A DNA stretch of 64,000 nt. It comes from Symbiodinium natans (Eukaryota; Sar; Dinophyceae; Suessiales; Symbiodiniaceae). Position numbers and translations under genes: made by a program. The notes beneath the pieces are model-generated. The model did not search any database, had not been told where the DNA came from, and worked only from the letters and a program-made list of their open reading frames with translations. Location: NCBI GenBank assembly GCA_905221605.1, contig CAJNDS010002838.1:1-64000 (forward strand). The letters run 5' to 3'. Positions 34,001 through 46,300 of this stretch are shown one piece after another; position 1 is the first letter of the stretch, and each line of letters begins with the position of its first letter.

Positions 34001-37000
34001 ACAATTTCCAAATCAGCCCGGGTGACCAGGAGCTGGTCGCAAGGTTGAACATCTTGCGCAGCTGCATCTCCTACAGGGTTATTTGTCGAATGGGTTGAAC
34101 TCTTGGCATAGCTGGGCACATTGGAGAGTGGGTGTCTAGCAAACTTGTTCTTTTCCGTGATGCTATTGCTTCTGTAGCCTTTTCGTGTAGCATTCTGTCA
34201 AACAAAACCTTTGCCTGGTAAAAGCACATTTTATCTCGAAAAAATCTTTTCGCCTAGAAAAATTACACAATTTACCTGGGGAAACTTAACATCAACAAAC
34301 ATCAGCATTGTTCTCTGAATATTTAATATCGTGCTGGGACATTCCACATAGAGATTTGCCCTATGCTGGCATATCGGCCTGTGAGGTGGGTGTCCCAATG
34401 GCTATCCTTCGCTACCCGGTGCTAACGAACCCTACACTGTCGGACATGAATTCAAGTCTTGATTATTATTCTGCTCCATGTGCGCATTCGTCTCCATCTT
34501 ACCTTTTTCCAAACATGGCTTGAACAAAGGCATGTCGCTTGGGGGGGTTGCCAATATATATATATATATATACATATATATATGGTATATATATATACAT
34601 GTATATGCCAAGCCTGTCCGAGTCCAGGCCTTGCGTGCAAGGCGTTGGGTTGGACTAAGCTTTTCAGCAAGTCTGCGGAAGTGAGTCTCACGTGCAGATG
34701 GACACGTGCGACATGATTTCCGCGCTGAAAAGTTTAAGGGTACGACAGGCTTCAAGGGCCGCGGCCGCTTGTTCAAGATTCAGCTCTCGCCATGAGTTCT
34801 CAAACCCGATCTCGGCGACTTGCTCCCTCCGTTCTTCTTTGGGCGTCCTGGGCCAGCAGCGCCGACAGCACCGGGCATTTCTCCAGCACCTCGGGGCACT
34901 GCACAAGGCCATCGACGATCACGTCAGCCTCGTAGACATGGGGCTTCCTGAGCTTTGACACAATAAGCTGGTCAGTGGCCGTGGTCTCTGCTAGGATGAC
35001 GGTTGAGTCGGTTACATGTGTTGGGGGCGGGCAGGGGCGTGTCGGAACAGCCGGGTCGGGGAACGGGGCAGGCTGGTGCTGGAAACGCTGGAGGCCGAGC
35101 CGGGAATGCATCGAGCACGCGTGTTGGAAATGAGCCTCCCAAAACTGCAACTTCGACCTTAGACTCCTGAGGTCCTTTCCATGGGTTAGGGGGCATGTTA
35201 GGAGTGTAAAGAAGGAGCCCTTCGGACCCCTTTTTTTGCCACCCGTCTAGCCAAAGCTCCACGGGGCAACTACGGGGCAACTGCTGCTGGAGAATGCTTT
35301 AAGAATATTTTTGGGTTCAGGATTTCGGGCTTGGGGGTACCTCAGGGGTCTAAGGTCGAATTCCTGCAGAAAAGGCATGCGTACGTTGCAGTTGGGGAGG
35401 GCCCCCGGTCACCTCGCACCTCGGGCAGGGCGTGTTGCGAACACGCCCGCGCCCAACACAACCCTGCGCAACCAACACGACTAACATCCGTCTCTGCTAC
35501 GATAAAGTGCAAACAAACAAATTACTGGTGAGAGGACGTGCGAGTACATGCAGGCAAATACAGAGGCAGACCATAGCAAGCCCAGAGCCGCGAAACACCC
35601 AGACGGTTGCACCCTTCAGCTAATTCCACATGATATCTGGCAGATAGACGACCGACAAGCAGACAGGATGCATTCCTCAATGTATGTTTCCTTGCACTGG
35701 CGGCCTCTCAAGGTCTGATGGCTTTAAGCTATGCACGCCTCCATCATTGCATGTCGCTTCCTGAGACGAGTCGAGCTGCTTCTGCACTATGCCCCCGCGG
35801 TGGCCATCAGAAGTTCCTCACAGAAGCTCATCACTGGACAAGAAGGGTTACTACTACCCGACTTGACTAGTGGCAGCTACTTGATTGGCAAACCCCTCTT
35901 GCTTAGAGATACCGCGCAAGGGCATGAATCTGCCCTCAAGTGCCAAAAAGCACGACCAATGAGAACCGAACCGTTTTCCCTGCCCCATACTTTTGAGACC
36001 CTTGCAGGTTTCCAGCAACTGTTTGGTTAAGCTTAGGATGCAAGTTACGAAAACCGTTGAACTGTCGAAGGAAAGCCGGCACCGAAACATGGAAGCCCTT
36101 CCATCATCAAATATCGAAGAAGCAGGGATTTGGTGTAAAATGAGCCAGTTCCTTCCCATTGCATAAACAGGCACTGCATAAGCGTGCACTGGAGACTGCC
36201 AAGCTTCTGACGGCCAGCTTGTTTCCGCTTTGTGTTAGCAAGCCTTGCTCGAAGCAGTCCTAGCGCCATGGGAGCCGAATCACACACACCAAAGGCCCTA
36301 AACGCCTAAATGTGGTTTGTGGTAGCTGGTAGGCTCGTAGGGCGAAAATGAGAGCAAGATCCCGCCATATCCCGCAGCAACGCCAAGAACCTTCTCAAAA
36401 CTTGTCAAAACACAAAGGCTCCAAGATCTCTCGGCGCACGTCCGCTGCAGTCTCTGCCGCCCTTGACGGTTTTACTTCTTAAGACTCTTCAACTCTTCCT
36501 TTTAGTTTCCATCGACTTGCGCTGCAGGGTGTTATAGCTCATTGCGTGTACTGGCCTATTGGATTTTAAATCCAAGCCGAAGCCCAAGGCTGCAGAGCCC
36601 AGGCACACCGCGTCATCACGCATCCACGTGCCACGCTCTTCCAACGCTGCAGCCGCTGCGCAGCCAACATGTGCCCACATATCTGACATGTCCTACCGGT
36701 CGTATCGGTTCTATCTGAAGGGCCCTCACCATCTGCAAGGGCCTCGCATATTGTGCAGTGTTTGTGGCAAGCTCTCATCCTTCTTGGTTCTAACTCATCA
36801 CCCAATTCCAAGCACCTCCAGAAGCTGCAGTGTATATGGCAAGTCTGTAGAGCTCGCAGGGAGAGGTTTGAGCTGTGAGGTTTGAGCTGTGGCTGATGGC
36901 TCGATTCTGATGCACCAGTTGGAAAGAAGGGGAGCTCAGCAAACGTCTCTCCGACTCGAAAGCTGCAACTCACTTCTCTTTTTGTTCCACCGGTCAGGCC

Positions 37001-40000
37001 TGCAGAACATCTCTTTGCAGGGTCATACAGTCATACAGAAATACGTATATAAGATATACTATGTGGTTTCCCCTATGCCGGCTCCCGGCTCATCTTGGCT
37101 CATCTGGCTCGCGGCATGGCGCCACTCAGTTCCGCACCCGCGTTCTGATTCGGTTGTCTGCAGGGTCCTCAGTGACTCCGTGCTCTGAAAGCTGAGGTGC
37201 AGATGCGAAAGGGCGTCCATGTCTTTGACCAAGCAAATTAAATTGAGATAACGTATTCACAGCAAACAACAAACAACAAAGAGAGAGAGAGAGGGGCGAG
37301 AGCGCCGGAGAGTGGATGAATGCACAAGGAGCTTGGAGAGCGAGAGACTGAAGTAAGCGAGTTAAGATGAAGAAAGAAAAGAGAGAGAGAGAGAGGGAGA
37401 GAGATGAACTGGTGAGATGAAAGGGTGCGTTGTGACTGCGTTTGCACAGCAAATGCCTGAGTGAGGCGAGCACGCGTGCAACTCCCTTGAACTATCTTGA
37501 ACTGCTTCCCCCCCCCCCAATGGGTCACTTGGCGGTCCTTCAGCGACAGGTGACACACGCCGGCCTTGTCGCGGAGGGTGGGGATGGATGGTTCGGCTTC
37601 TGGATGCTTCTGGTCTATAAGAAGTGGCACCCGGGGCGTGCTACGGAGAGAAATTTGCAGGAACTATTTGCATGCTTCTTGCAGCTGAAAGGCAAGTAAG
37701 AGCTCCAGAATGGTGAGGAGGTTGTGCTGCCACTCCGGTGGCAAGCAATGGGTGACCCCACCAACTTGAACCAGGCCAATCAAGCCTTGCCGACCATGTA
37801 TGGTGATTCACCGACATGAGCTCAAATCGACGTTGACTTGCCTTGCTAGGTTTGGAATGTGCGCCCTGCTCTGGGCCAAGTAGCACATGGTCATGCGAAG
37901 CAGGTCGCTGCTCATGCGGACCTTTTGTCAGCATGGAGTTCAACATCGGCCCTTGCTCGAAACTTTGTGCTTTCATGAAACCCCCGGCCTGCTCAAACTG
38001 GACCCTGTCGATGCTCCAGACCTTTTCCTCGATCACTGCCATGCCCCAGAAGGTATACATCATACATCCCAAGCTTCCTGCAATCCTGAGCTCGTGGTGG
38101 AGGAGTCGTGGATTGAGGTCTTTTTTCCACCTTAACCTCCAAGCCTAGCACAGCTGCATCCTTGCATCGCTAGCTCAAAGCGCACTATGCAATAGCCACA
38201 TGTTGCGAAGCCTTCATGCCACAAGCAAGAAGTTAACATCCACAGGCGGGATAACCTTCTTCCCGTGGACATCTGGCAGTCGTCCTCTACCCTGCATGCC
38301 GCACGACAGGCGACGCTTTGAAAGTCCGAGCACTATTGGAGCTGAGGCACAGCCCTCCTTTGTATACAGGAGTCACAGCAATCACCGCCCCTGCTGCGAA
38401 TAGGTTGAACATCGCCGCCGGCATCACGCCGTGGATTGCTATCTGGGCTATCTCGCCGGTCTCCTTTGTATCGACTTTCTGTGTTCTAAATAGTCAGTAT
38501 GCGGATATGGAAGCCTGGAGCATTGCGCACACAGGCCCAGGCCCCTTGTTTGCAAACTAGGCTCAGATGCTTTGGAGAACGTCCCCAGGAATGCCCTCGG
38601 TTAGCTCGACACAGACAGCTGCAGCATGAAGGCACCAAACGGATCCGAGGGGCACGACCAAAGGCATGCTGACCGCATCCGACAGGTAGTGTACTGCAAC
38701 CACCGCTGCACCAGCAGCCGGGGTCAAGTCCACGAGCTTCAGTGCCAGATCCTTGCTGCCAAAGCATTCCACCGAACAAGCTGCGGTTGGGTACTCTACC
38801 AGGACTCTACCAAACCTGGATCAGACTTGACAGCCCCTGTCTCGGCTCCGTTTTTTGCCACCTGCCTAGCTGACACTTTGGACGCGCTGCAGGGCACTGG
38901 GAAACCGTTACTCTGGTCGTGCGTTAAGTTCAACAGCAAAGCTTGCTTGCGCACTCCTCACGGCAACCGTCCTGCTGGTCTGTCAACAGAAAAGCACTCG
39001 CAAACCCTGACTGGGCTCATCCACAGGGTAGGTACTATGACCAACATATTCAAAAACTTTGGCAGTGGAGGGGCCCCAACAAAGCCAAAGGTGTCAAGGT
39101 TGAGCGCGATGACCTCACGCAGCGCGCCGCACCTCAGGCCAGGCTCATGGCGGCATCCAAGCTTAGCCAGAGCCCCCGCAACAAACTCCACTCATTAGAG
39201 CTCTTCAAGCCCTCTCAACCTAAACTGCCTCAGCTCAACCTCTCGCCAAATACAATTTCAGCAAGGCTCGCCATGGCGGCCGCAGCCAAGCGCATGGGCG
39301 TGCGCGGCTGCTTGTCAGGTAGACGCTTGGCAATACCTTGTTGACCGGCTGTCGGTAGGGTTGAAAGCTTGAGGAAATCATGAGGCAAAGGCTTGGAACA
39401 AGACCTTGCAACAGCCTCACTGTCACGATATCCGAAACCTCGACTCGGAGAGTTTGGTTGAGTTTGATTGCCGCCGGGTGGCTGTAGGAGAAAGCTACCA
39501 TACCACCCGCAGCCATGCTGTGAAGCATCCTATGCATCAGGGGCTCCGATCACAAACAGTCGCTTTCGCTGGATGGCCAGCTCGTATACAGCCAAGATCA
39601 GCCAAGAAGCAAGGCACCGCCGGTGTAGGCCTGTGGAAACATGAAGAGACCCTGCCGCGGAAGTTGCAAAAGTGCAGAGAACACGGCCTTGGACAAAGCC
39701 ACTCCAGTGGGCCAAATGACTGGATCAACCTGGCGAAGGACGGGAAAGGTATGCATTGGATCAGCATCAACATATTGATGAACACGCAAACATGCTTGGC
39801 CATCCCACAAAAGCGAAGTCGGAGACACCATGTGCGCATGCGCGTGTGTGCGCACGAGGTTTGGTCGGCGGGCGGCGGCCCCGATGCAGAAACCCAACTA
39901 TCCTCAAACACCAGAACCCAACAATCCTTAAACCTGAGGCAAGTGGCTGTATTCAAGAAAGCACCAGTGAGAACGATCATGGGAAAATCCAGCCAGTGGT

Positions 40001-40669
40001 CTTGAAAGGTGGCTAAGTCCAATGGTCCATGGCGCCCTTGCCTATTCATCTTATACGCCTCGCATCTGGACATCTTTTGCGGGTCCAAGTCGACTGGAAT
40101 CACACCGGTTTCTGAATGCGGCAACTCGAGCGGCCATTCGTCCAACCCATCGCCATGGCTGGAATTCGGAATCGCTGCGGCCAAGCAATCGTGCAATCCA
40201 TCCAAGATATCCAGGCCGGTCACCACGAACGGAGCCAAAGGCCGACGCGCTGTTGGCCACACCGAATCGAGGATGTCCCGGACTCTGTGCACTCGATCGG
40301 CGGAGTCGATTGCAGCCATGCCGGCAAGCTGAGCTTTCTTCACGTCACTTCTTGGGTTAAAGACACAAACAGTTGCGTTGAGTGTTGAAGCTTGTGGCTG
40401 AAATCGATGGACATGCGCGCCACAAGTGGCAACTGGTGTTCCTCCTGCAGAATTGAAAAGTTTCAGGCTGTGGCTGCCTCTTGCGAGTGACGGCATGCTT
40501 GATCCGATGTTTCCAGGCAACGACAAAGGTTCCACTCAGATTGCTCTCCCACGCGCAGTGCGACTCAGAACTGACTCAGCACAGCAGGGTGTCCAGCCGA
40601 GTTCTGAGGCAAGGACAATGGCCCAACATCAAAGTTATCCTTCTCTTCCACCTTGGCCTCTTCAGCCAT
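31048..40669 (-). CDS. Small nuclear ribonucleoprotein Sm D2
   Basis: SmD2 is one of the seven proteins of the Sm ring around U1, U2, U4 and U5 snRNA in the nucleus. Seven exons splice in phase to 101 codons plus stop: 40617-40669 ([18 protein letters not shown]), 32168-32204 ([12 protein letters not shown]), 31982-32070 ([20 protein letters not shown] and HSNMVLENV), 31865-31885 (REMWTETP), 31464-31504 ([12 protein letters not shown]), 31292-31326 ([12 protein letters not shown]) and 31048-31077 (VILVLRNPK, then TGA). Both Sm motifs are complete. The length is close to the 108-118 residues of plant and animal SmD2. Donors are GT, GC, GC, GT, GT and GA in order. Intron 1 is 8412 nt, about 20 times the longest of the others, and contains a 2OG-oxygenase on the same strand. 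The exon-1 assignment depends on an 18-residue match with exact phase. Confidence 0.88.
32353..32700 (-). other. Candidate exon ending in a stop, unknown function
   Basis: An open minus frame reads [20 protein letters not shown] and later an acidic tail ([18 protein letters not shown]) before a TGA at 32353. A plausible acceptor (TTAACTGCAG) lies at about 32540, though the frame is open further upstream. It could be the 3' exon of the 2OG-oxygenase gene just upstream on the same strand. No domain was recognised. Confidence 0.4.
33188..33936 (-). CDS. 2OG-Fe(II) oxygenase, prolyl-4-hydroxylase/EGLN type (partial)
   Basis: The family hydroxylates protein or small-molecule substrates using 2-oxoglutarate, O2 and Fe(II). 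Exon 33647-33936 gives 96 in-frame codons: [19 protein letters not shown] holds the HxD iron ligands, [14 protein letters not shown] and [10 protein letters not shown] are core strands, and SSCTTLHRV carries the distal histidine. A 72-nt intron with a GC donor joins to an exon starting at 33574. The junction reads GRVCINLWFEG, the arginine-containing 2-oxoglutarate strand, which forms only after splicing. A third likely exon begins at 33314 ([18 protein letters not shown]). The iron and 2OG ligands are intact, so it may be active. The start is not located. It lies wholly inside intron 1 of the SmD2 gene on the same strand. Confidence 0.82.
34690..35010 (-). other. Two overlapping candidate coding stretches, unknown
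   Basis: About 35005-34800 reads [20 protein letters not shown] on minus. A different frame from about 34850 reads [20 protein letters not shown] and continues to 34692. Both look coding, but the frame changes between them without an obvious intron. This could be a frameshift, a tiny intron or coincidence. They may be 5' exons of the 2OG-oxygenase. Confidence 0.3.
38560..39195 (-). other. Two candidate exons in SmD2 intron 1
   Basis: About 39195-39010 reads [20 protein letters not shown]. About 38790-38563 reads [20 protein letters not shown] and ends in a TGA. The DLTPxxGA stretch resembles the nucleotide-binding motif of methyltransferase-like proteins, which is only a hint. The regions 35050-38550 and 39200-39530 hold GA-rich simple repeats (37270-37410) and nothing else I can support. 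Confidence 0.3.
39537..40535 (-). other. Long open frame, 332 codons, uncertain
   Basis: The frame runs from just below SmD2 exon 1 into intron 1. The part at about 40320-39990 is the most protein-like ([20 protein letters not shown]), while the 3' third has random composition. Plus-strand frames over the same bases are also open, so codon evidence is weak. No start or family was recognised. Confidence 0.25.
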
Positions 40670-41182
40670 GTCCTCGGCTCCCAGTTGCCAAGGCCAAGTC
40701 CAGAAGCCCAAAACAAGAAATAGCCAAGCAGAACCTTCGTGAAAAGAGCGGCTCTTAAGATCTCAACAACAACGCTAAACAGGCATGGCACGATGTGGAG
40801 CTGCGCGATCCTGCGCGCTTTTGTGAGGCAAAATGCCGCGAATCGGCTTGAGCCCAGCAGCATACACTACCATGTCATCATGTCACCATGTCTCTGGTCT
40901 AGCAAAGCGGGGCTCAATCCTTACCAACAGCTAGCGACTTTGAAAAGCCCACTGACAAAAGCTTCCCCCAGTTCCCCTATAGGCTTGGCTGCCACACTAC
41001 GTCTGATCTGAGGCGCTTCGTCCGGCACGCAGCTAAGCTCCCAAAATGAACTCAAGCAATTTGCACCCACGACAGCTGAATTTTCGCAGGCAAGACATGG
41101 CAGCTCCAGCCGGCAGAGGCTTCAGATGCTGCCTCAGGCTTCAGGTTGGGTGTCAACTGTCAACACAGAGTCTGCACTCAAC

Positions 41183-42484
41183 TTATGATGCTGCTGCGAA
41201 TGCCGCCGCTTCTACTTGATTAGCGGCAGATTCCGCAGAATCGGAAGCTGGAAAGTATGGAACTTGGAAACTGAGTGGTCGATAAAGATGATGACAACTC
41301 GCCCGCCGAGAATACACCCTTGCGCTCAAGCGGCTTGGGTAAAGCATCACGCGGCATGGGGCGCCGAATGCCTGTCAGAAATTTCATTGCGGTACTGAAC
41401 TCAACTTCTACGTGAAACAATTCCACGTACACGACTGCAGGGGCATCACAATGATTCATTTCATCTGCTGCGACACACACACACACATGCTATTTGACAC
41501 GGCACAGACGGCACAGAGGAGCACGGGCAGTCACAGAAACTTTTCCCCAGCCTTTGGAGGGATGTTCTTCACAAACTTCGCACGCACAACGCCCGAGTTG
41601 CCGTGAGAGCGGCGAATCTGTCGAGGCAACCGTTTTTTCAGGGGATCTCTGCTGCACGAAGCAAGAGCTTCATTACCGGCCACAACACGAAGCTCAAGGT
41701 CTCGTCCTTGCAGCTCTGTTCTAGAATGGCTGTCGCAATGGCTTCACTTGGGTTTAGTGTAGTCGGCCTTGAAACTGTTGCGCATGCTTTACCAAAAGCA
41801 CTGGAGCACGCAGACAAGAACTGCGCCTTGCCCCACATCACTCGGAACTTGCTGTGCTTCACCTCCTTCTTCGCCTAGCTCTGCCAGATGCCGCGAGCAC
41901 TCGATCTATGGCGCGAATGTATTGGCGTGCCCAAGCTATGTACATACTGAGGCCTTGTAGACATAAGCCACACGCTTGCCGATGTAGAACTGCGTGTCTT
42001 CCTGGCGGGATCTGGCTCCGATTGTGGTCTACTTCTACTACACATGCCCAGACGTGCCGATAACAAGGAGCCAGTGCACACCTTGGTTCGAACGCCATCA
42101 ATCTTGAGAAGGGTGCAGCTGGCGTAGCAGTTGGACTTGCTACGCTTGTAACCTGGCAATGACTCAGGTCCTCTAGACGACGCCCCACGAGCATCAAGAC
42201 GAAATCATTCTTCTTTACGACTATATATCACGTAAAATCGGATTTGTCTTGTTGGACTGCCCAGTGCACCAACTTTTTGACCTCTTACATCATCAGGCTT
42301 GCAGCAATTGTCGCGCCTTTGACAGCCGTGATGGTAAGAAAGAATGACGAGCTCGATGTGTCGCCCAAATTGAAAAGAAAAACGAAAGGAAAAAGAATGT
42401 TCCGAATGCTACACAGAAGCCCAGGATCAGGCCCTTGGCATACAGCCGTACCGGCTGCTTCGTCTTCTTGATGAACTTCTTGGC
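41183..42484 (-). CDS. 60S ribosomal protein eL33 (L35Ae)
   Basis: eL33 is a structural protein of the cytosolic large ribosomal subunit. Six exons join with exact codon counts: 42421-42484 (AKKFIKKTKQPVRLYAKGLI), 42082-42152 (YKRSKSNCYASCTLLKIDGV), 41954-42001 (EDTQFYIGKRVAYVYK), 41827-41874 (AKKEVKHSKFRVMWGK), 41552-41617 (RRSHGNSGVVRAKFVKNIPP) and from 41371 (AFGAPCRVMLYPSRL). Intron donors are GC, GT, GC, GC and GC. The usual C-terminus YPSR(I/L) ends at about 41327, but the frame continues for 47 more codons to TAA at 41183. The real end may be a short unseen exon after a GC donor at about 41324. The N-terminus is incomplete; a likely upstream exon ends at 42574 (VEGEAKPAGK, GC donor). 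It lies about 500 bp upstream of SmD2, in the same direction. Confidence 0.93.
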
Positions 42485-42915
42485 CTGCAACACTCTGCAA
42501 GTCAGCTTCCCAGTCACCGTTATCAAGTCAAGTCAAGCTATGTGGCCCTGGCAAGCCCGGATGCATTCTCGGCCTTTCCCGCTGGCTTTGCTTCACCTTC
42601 AACATGATCGCAAGTGACATGTTTATCAAGTGCCCTGCAGGCCCCGGTCTCAACAAACGTGCCTGCCATGACGCCTACTTCGCGAGGCGAATTGCGTCCG
42701 CTTATGTCCGAGCCATAAGGCACCGAGAAGCACGGGACACCATTAGCACCAGTATTATGAAGAATTGGGAAGACAACCACTTGCAAGTCACGTTGGCAAG
42801 GCCGAGGCATCTGTCTATTTGTCCTCTAAACGGGCACGAACGGACAGACAAGCGACACTGCAGCCCTGCTAGCAATGCTAGCAAGTAAGCGCAGAATTGT
42901 TGTCTGGGCATTATC

Positions 42916-43250
42916 CTATTCAAAATAGTCAACAAATAGCCAGTCGAGGAGAATAGGAGAACGATTCAGAATCCAACGCATCCAAATTTCATTCAAAGGC
43001 TTCAATCCTCCTCTGACTGGGATGGCGCGTGCCACAGCGTATGCCGGGCCATCAGTCAATCCACAAAGGGCGTCTCCTGCCCCAGGCCCCAGCCCCACCC
43101 GAGCAACAGGCAGAGTCTCAACGTCTTCTGATGCAAAGCAAGGTGTACGTCCGACCAGCCTGATCGCACATGGCATGCACTTTCTCAATCTGCCTCTCAC
43201 CTTGGCATAAGTGCCCAGCAGAAGAAACAACCTCCCCGGGCTTCTGATTG
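42916..43250 (-). other. Candidate terminal exon, unknown
   Basis: A minus frame of about 110 codons ends in LLDWLFVDYFE and a TAG. It could be the last exon of the PIP kinase gene upstream or the 3' end of another gene. No motif was recognised. Confidence 0.3.
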
Positions 43251-43384
43251 AGCAAAGACATGACATTGATCAGACATGTGTGACACTGTTTCTAGTAACC
43301 TAAAGAATTCCCTGTGTGCCGTCGGAGGGCAATAGAAGTCCGGAGGCACACGACTGCTTGCTGTCCCATTCCCACATGTTATGA

Positions 43385-46300
43385 CTTCCATGCCAACGTA
43401 CTGCATCTTTGGGTACCTCGTGGGATTGCATTGAGTGCGACTTGCGAATCACGACAAAGTGACTGACTTTTGAAGCAGAAGGCACGACATCCACTAAGGC
43501 AAGCGGCGCGCTGAATGGCACAAGCATGTCTATCAGGCCCATGGTGTACCTTAATTAAGCAACAGCATGCGGACACTTGCCACACCAGATCACACCAATG
43601 TTGAGGTTTCTAAGAAGACAAGCAAGCAATAAGCGACCTGCAAAGTTACGCGCAGACACAAACCGCCCGTTCGACATAGACGTAGAATTGCTAACCAGGC
43701 CTTGCTGGAAGACATCCCCGCCACGCGGCACCATAGATGCATCTCGCCGCGTGAGGGTGCCATCATTAGGCAGCCAGTTGGTCGGAGTAGACGGAATTGA
43801 TGGAGAGGGGTCTGTTGCAAGCAGGAGCGAGGTAGTGCCTCTGCAGACCAGGTGGCATGTTCCGTCTCCGACTGGACATGGGCAACCCTGGCAACAGCAA
43901 GCTGAAGCAAGCAAACGTAGTGATTGCCAGGCCTTGCCATGTCCATGTGTGTCGCGGACGGCCAGGACGGACGTGGACCTTCCCCAGTTTGTCTTCGTCA
44001 CTTCTTTTTGGGGATGGTCGTGTGCAACAATGACTTTCTCCCAGGGTCCTCGGGGCTATGTCCCGGCACCTCTGTCCTCGCGACGTGCAAATCTTTGCAT
44101 GTTCAAGGGCTCAGAGGGACTCAGAGGGACTCAGTGGGCAACTTGGACGGGACATATGCTGCAACATGAAAGACTATCTCCTGCCATCTGCAGGCACCAG
44201 CCCTCCCGGCAGTGTTCGTGTCCGACGTGAGGGCGGGCTCGGCAGGCCCGGCAGGCCACGGCGAAACGAAAACCTCTGTCGCTGCTTGATCTCCCGGAGC
44301 CTCACCTTACCAGCCAAGCTTATCACCCGCTGACCCAAACAGCATTCACATGCTCACAGCCCAAGTCGCTCCGCACTCATGGCGTCTTTGCTGGAAGGCC
44401 CCATTGGTTCTGTCATGAATCCTTGGCAAACGGCAGGGCTTGACAAACAGCACAGGTGGCATCAGCCCTCCGGTTTTGGCAATATCTACTTGTCAGCTCC
44501 TGACCCAGCTTGAAACTCAATCACCCCCACAAAGCGTGACCAATGCGTTCGTGGCACTGCAGAAGCAACGAAAAATCCATAATCCGAAACTCCTTTCAAG
44601 TTTGAACTGCTCACCAGCGCAACTGCCCTCCGTGGATTTTAACAGTTGGGTGACTGCAAACAAAGAGGGGCATGGTTAGTCCGCTTCTGCCTGGACCGCT
44701 GGCCTGATGATCTCGCTGTTCAGCGAGCGAAGGATTTTAAAAAAAGGGAGCGTGTGGATGCGCAAACTCCTGCAGCAGCTCGACGTCAGCCTGGTGGACT
44801 TCGGCTACCTGAGGCTGAAGGCGACAAAGCATTAGGTGCCTTGATGTCCCCCTTAATCAGAACTCCTTTAAGGGATTCTACCGTTCTACCAGATACCAGC
44901 CTCCCGACTTCCCGAATTCTTTAGAACTTTAGAGTCTCAAGAACCCACCATGATCCCCTCGTAGGCCAGCCTCGGCTCCGATGGCGCGCGGAAGGTCCAG
45001 GGAAGGCCCCATTTCCTTCCAAGGGAGCTCGGACAGCGTGGCCGTGTCAACGACCCTCCCCGCCCACAAACAAAAACAGGGTCCTCATCGAAATTCACGT
45101 CCTTTCCAACGGAGTCGTGCGGGTCCGAGATGCGGTTTCGGGTGCTCCCCTTGATGTCGTACCTGACACACAGGCCAAAAAAGTGCCTAGCAGCTGAAGA
45201 CAGGCGAAGGCAACACACTAAACGGAACTTCGACATGGTCATGTCCACAGCAAATGGAGCAATGGAGGCTACTGCCAAGCAGAAGACTTTACATAGTGGC
45301 TTGTTGCAGACGTGAAGCGTGTGCGAGATTCCAAGGGAGTGCCTTGCAGGTCTAGACCGAATGCGTGAGCCGATTCTTGCCACCAATGTACAAAATCTTT
45401 ACAGTGCCAATTCGCTTCCAGGGTCAGTTCGGTCTATCGCTCAAGGCTCTCGAAATTCAGCTTGGCGGCGTTGTCACCGAGCGCATCACAAAAAAAAGAC
45501 GAGGCGGATGCCCCTGCATGCTGACCTAAGTTGGTTGCTCGGATTGCTTGGGCCGGATGCAGATGCCCCGGTACCGGCACGGAAGCCCCACCCCCTCATC
45601 CCAGTATATCCCAGAATCTGTACGAAAAGCATGTCGACAAAGGCTGGTGGCTGACGCGCCGTGTCATGCCGTGTAAAATGCAGGCTGAAGTCTAGCGTTA
45701 AAAACAAGCCTCACAAGCCTGCAGCAAAGAAAACGACTCCATCCCAGACGCGCGGTAGAGGCCAAGGTATCGTCCAAGGATAGAGCGAGGCTCCTCTTTT
45801 AGCCTGATGCGCCCACCAGCTGTAGCAGGCAAAGTGACTGCACAAAGCACCAAGCCCTCGAGGCAACCCTGGGCAGCCTTTGCAAGTACCGCGGCAGCAT
45901 CTGAATCAACGTCTGCGCCTGAGGCACAAGCACAGCAAGACTGCGACAATCTCCGGTTCTCGAATGAGTACGAGGATGCAAAAGTGGTGCCAGTGGTGTA
46001 GCACCGTGTAGCCTCCAGCTCGGAGGTGCTCTTCAGCAAATACCTGGGCTGAAAAGCATGCGTGCGCTTGTGCCACATGCACAGGAAATTACTGCATTGT
46101 TCCGCTGTCTGCAGGGCACTGGAGCCCCGGGTTGTGGCTACGTAAAGCTGCCAAGCAGCTGGTGATCGTATGTGAAAAAGAAGAGCTCGCCGCTCTTGGA
46201 ATTGGTGCCAAACCTGTTCAACTCTGCTACGCGGGCGGAGCACGCTCTCTTGCAGTCTTCTCCGCTTGACTGAAAAGCGTTGGACGAATTGCATGCGAGC

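Noticed and set aside
44761-44835. Plus-strand frame RKLLQQLDVSLVDFGYLRLK
   Set aside because: It looks protein-like but is antisense to the PIP kinase exon VAEVHQADVELLQ, which joins in phase to the MDFSLL exon.
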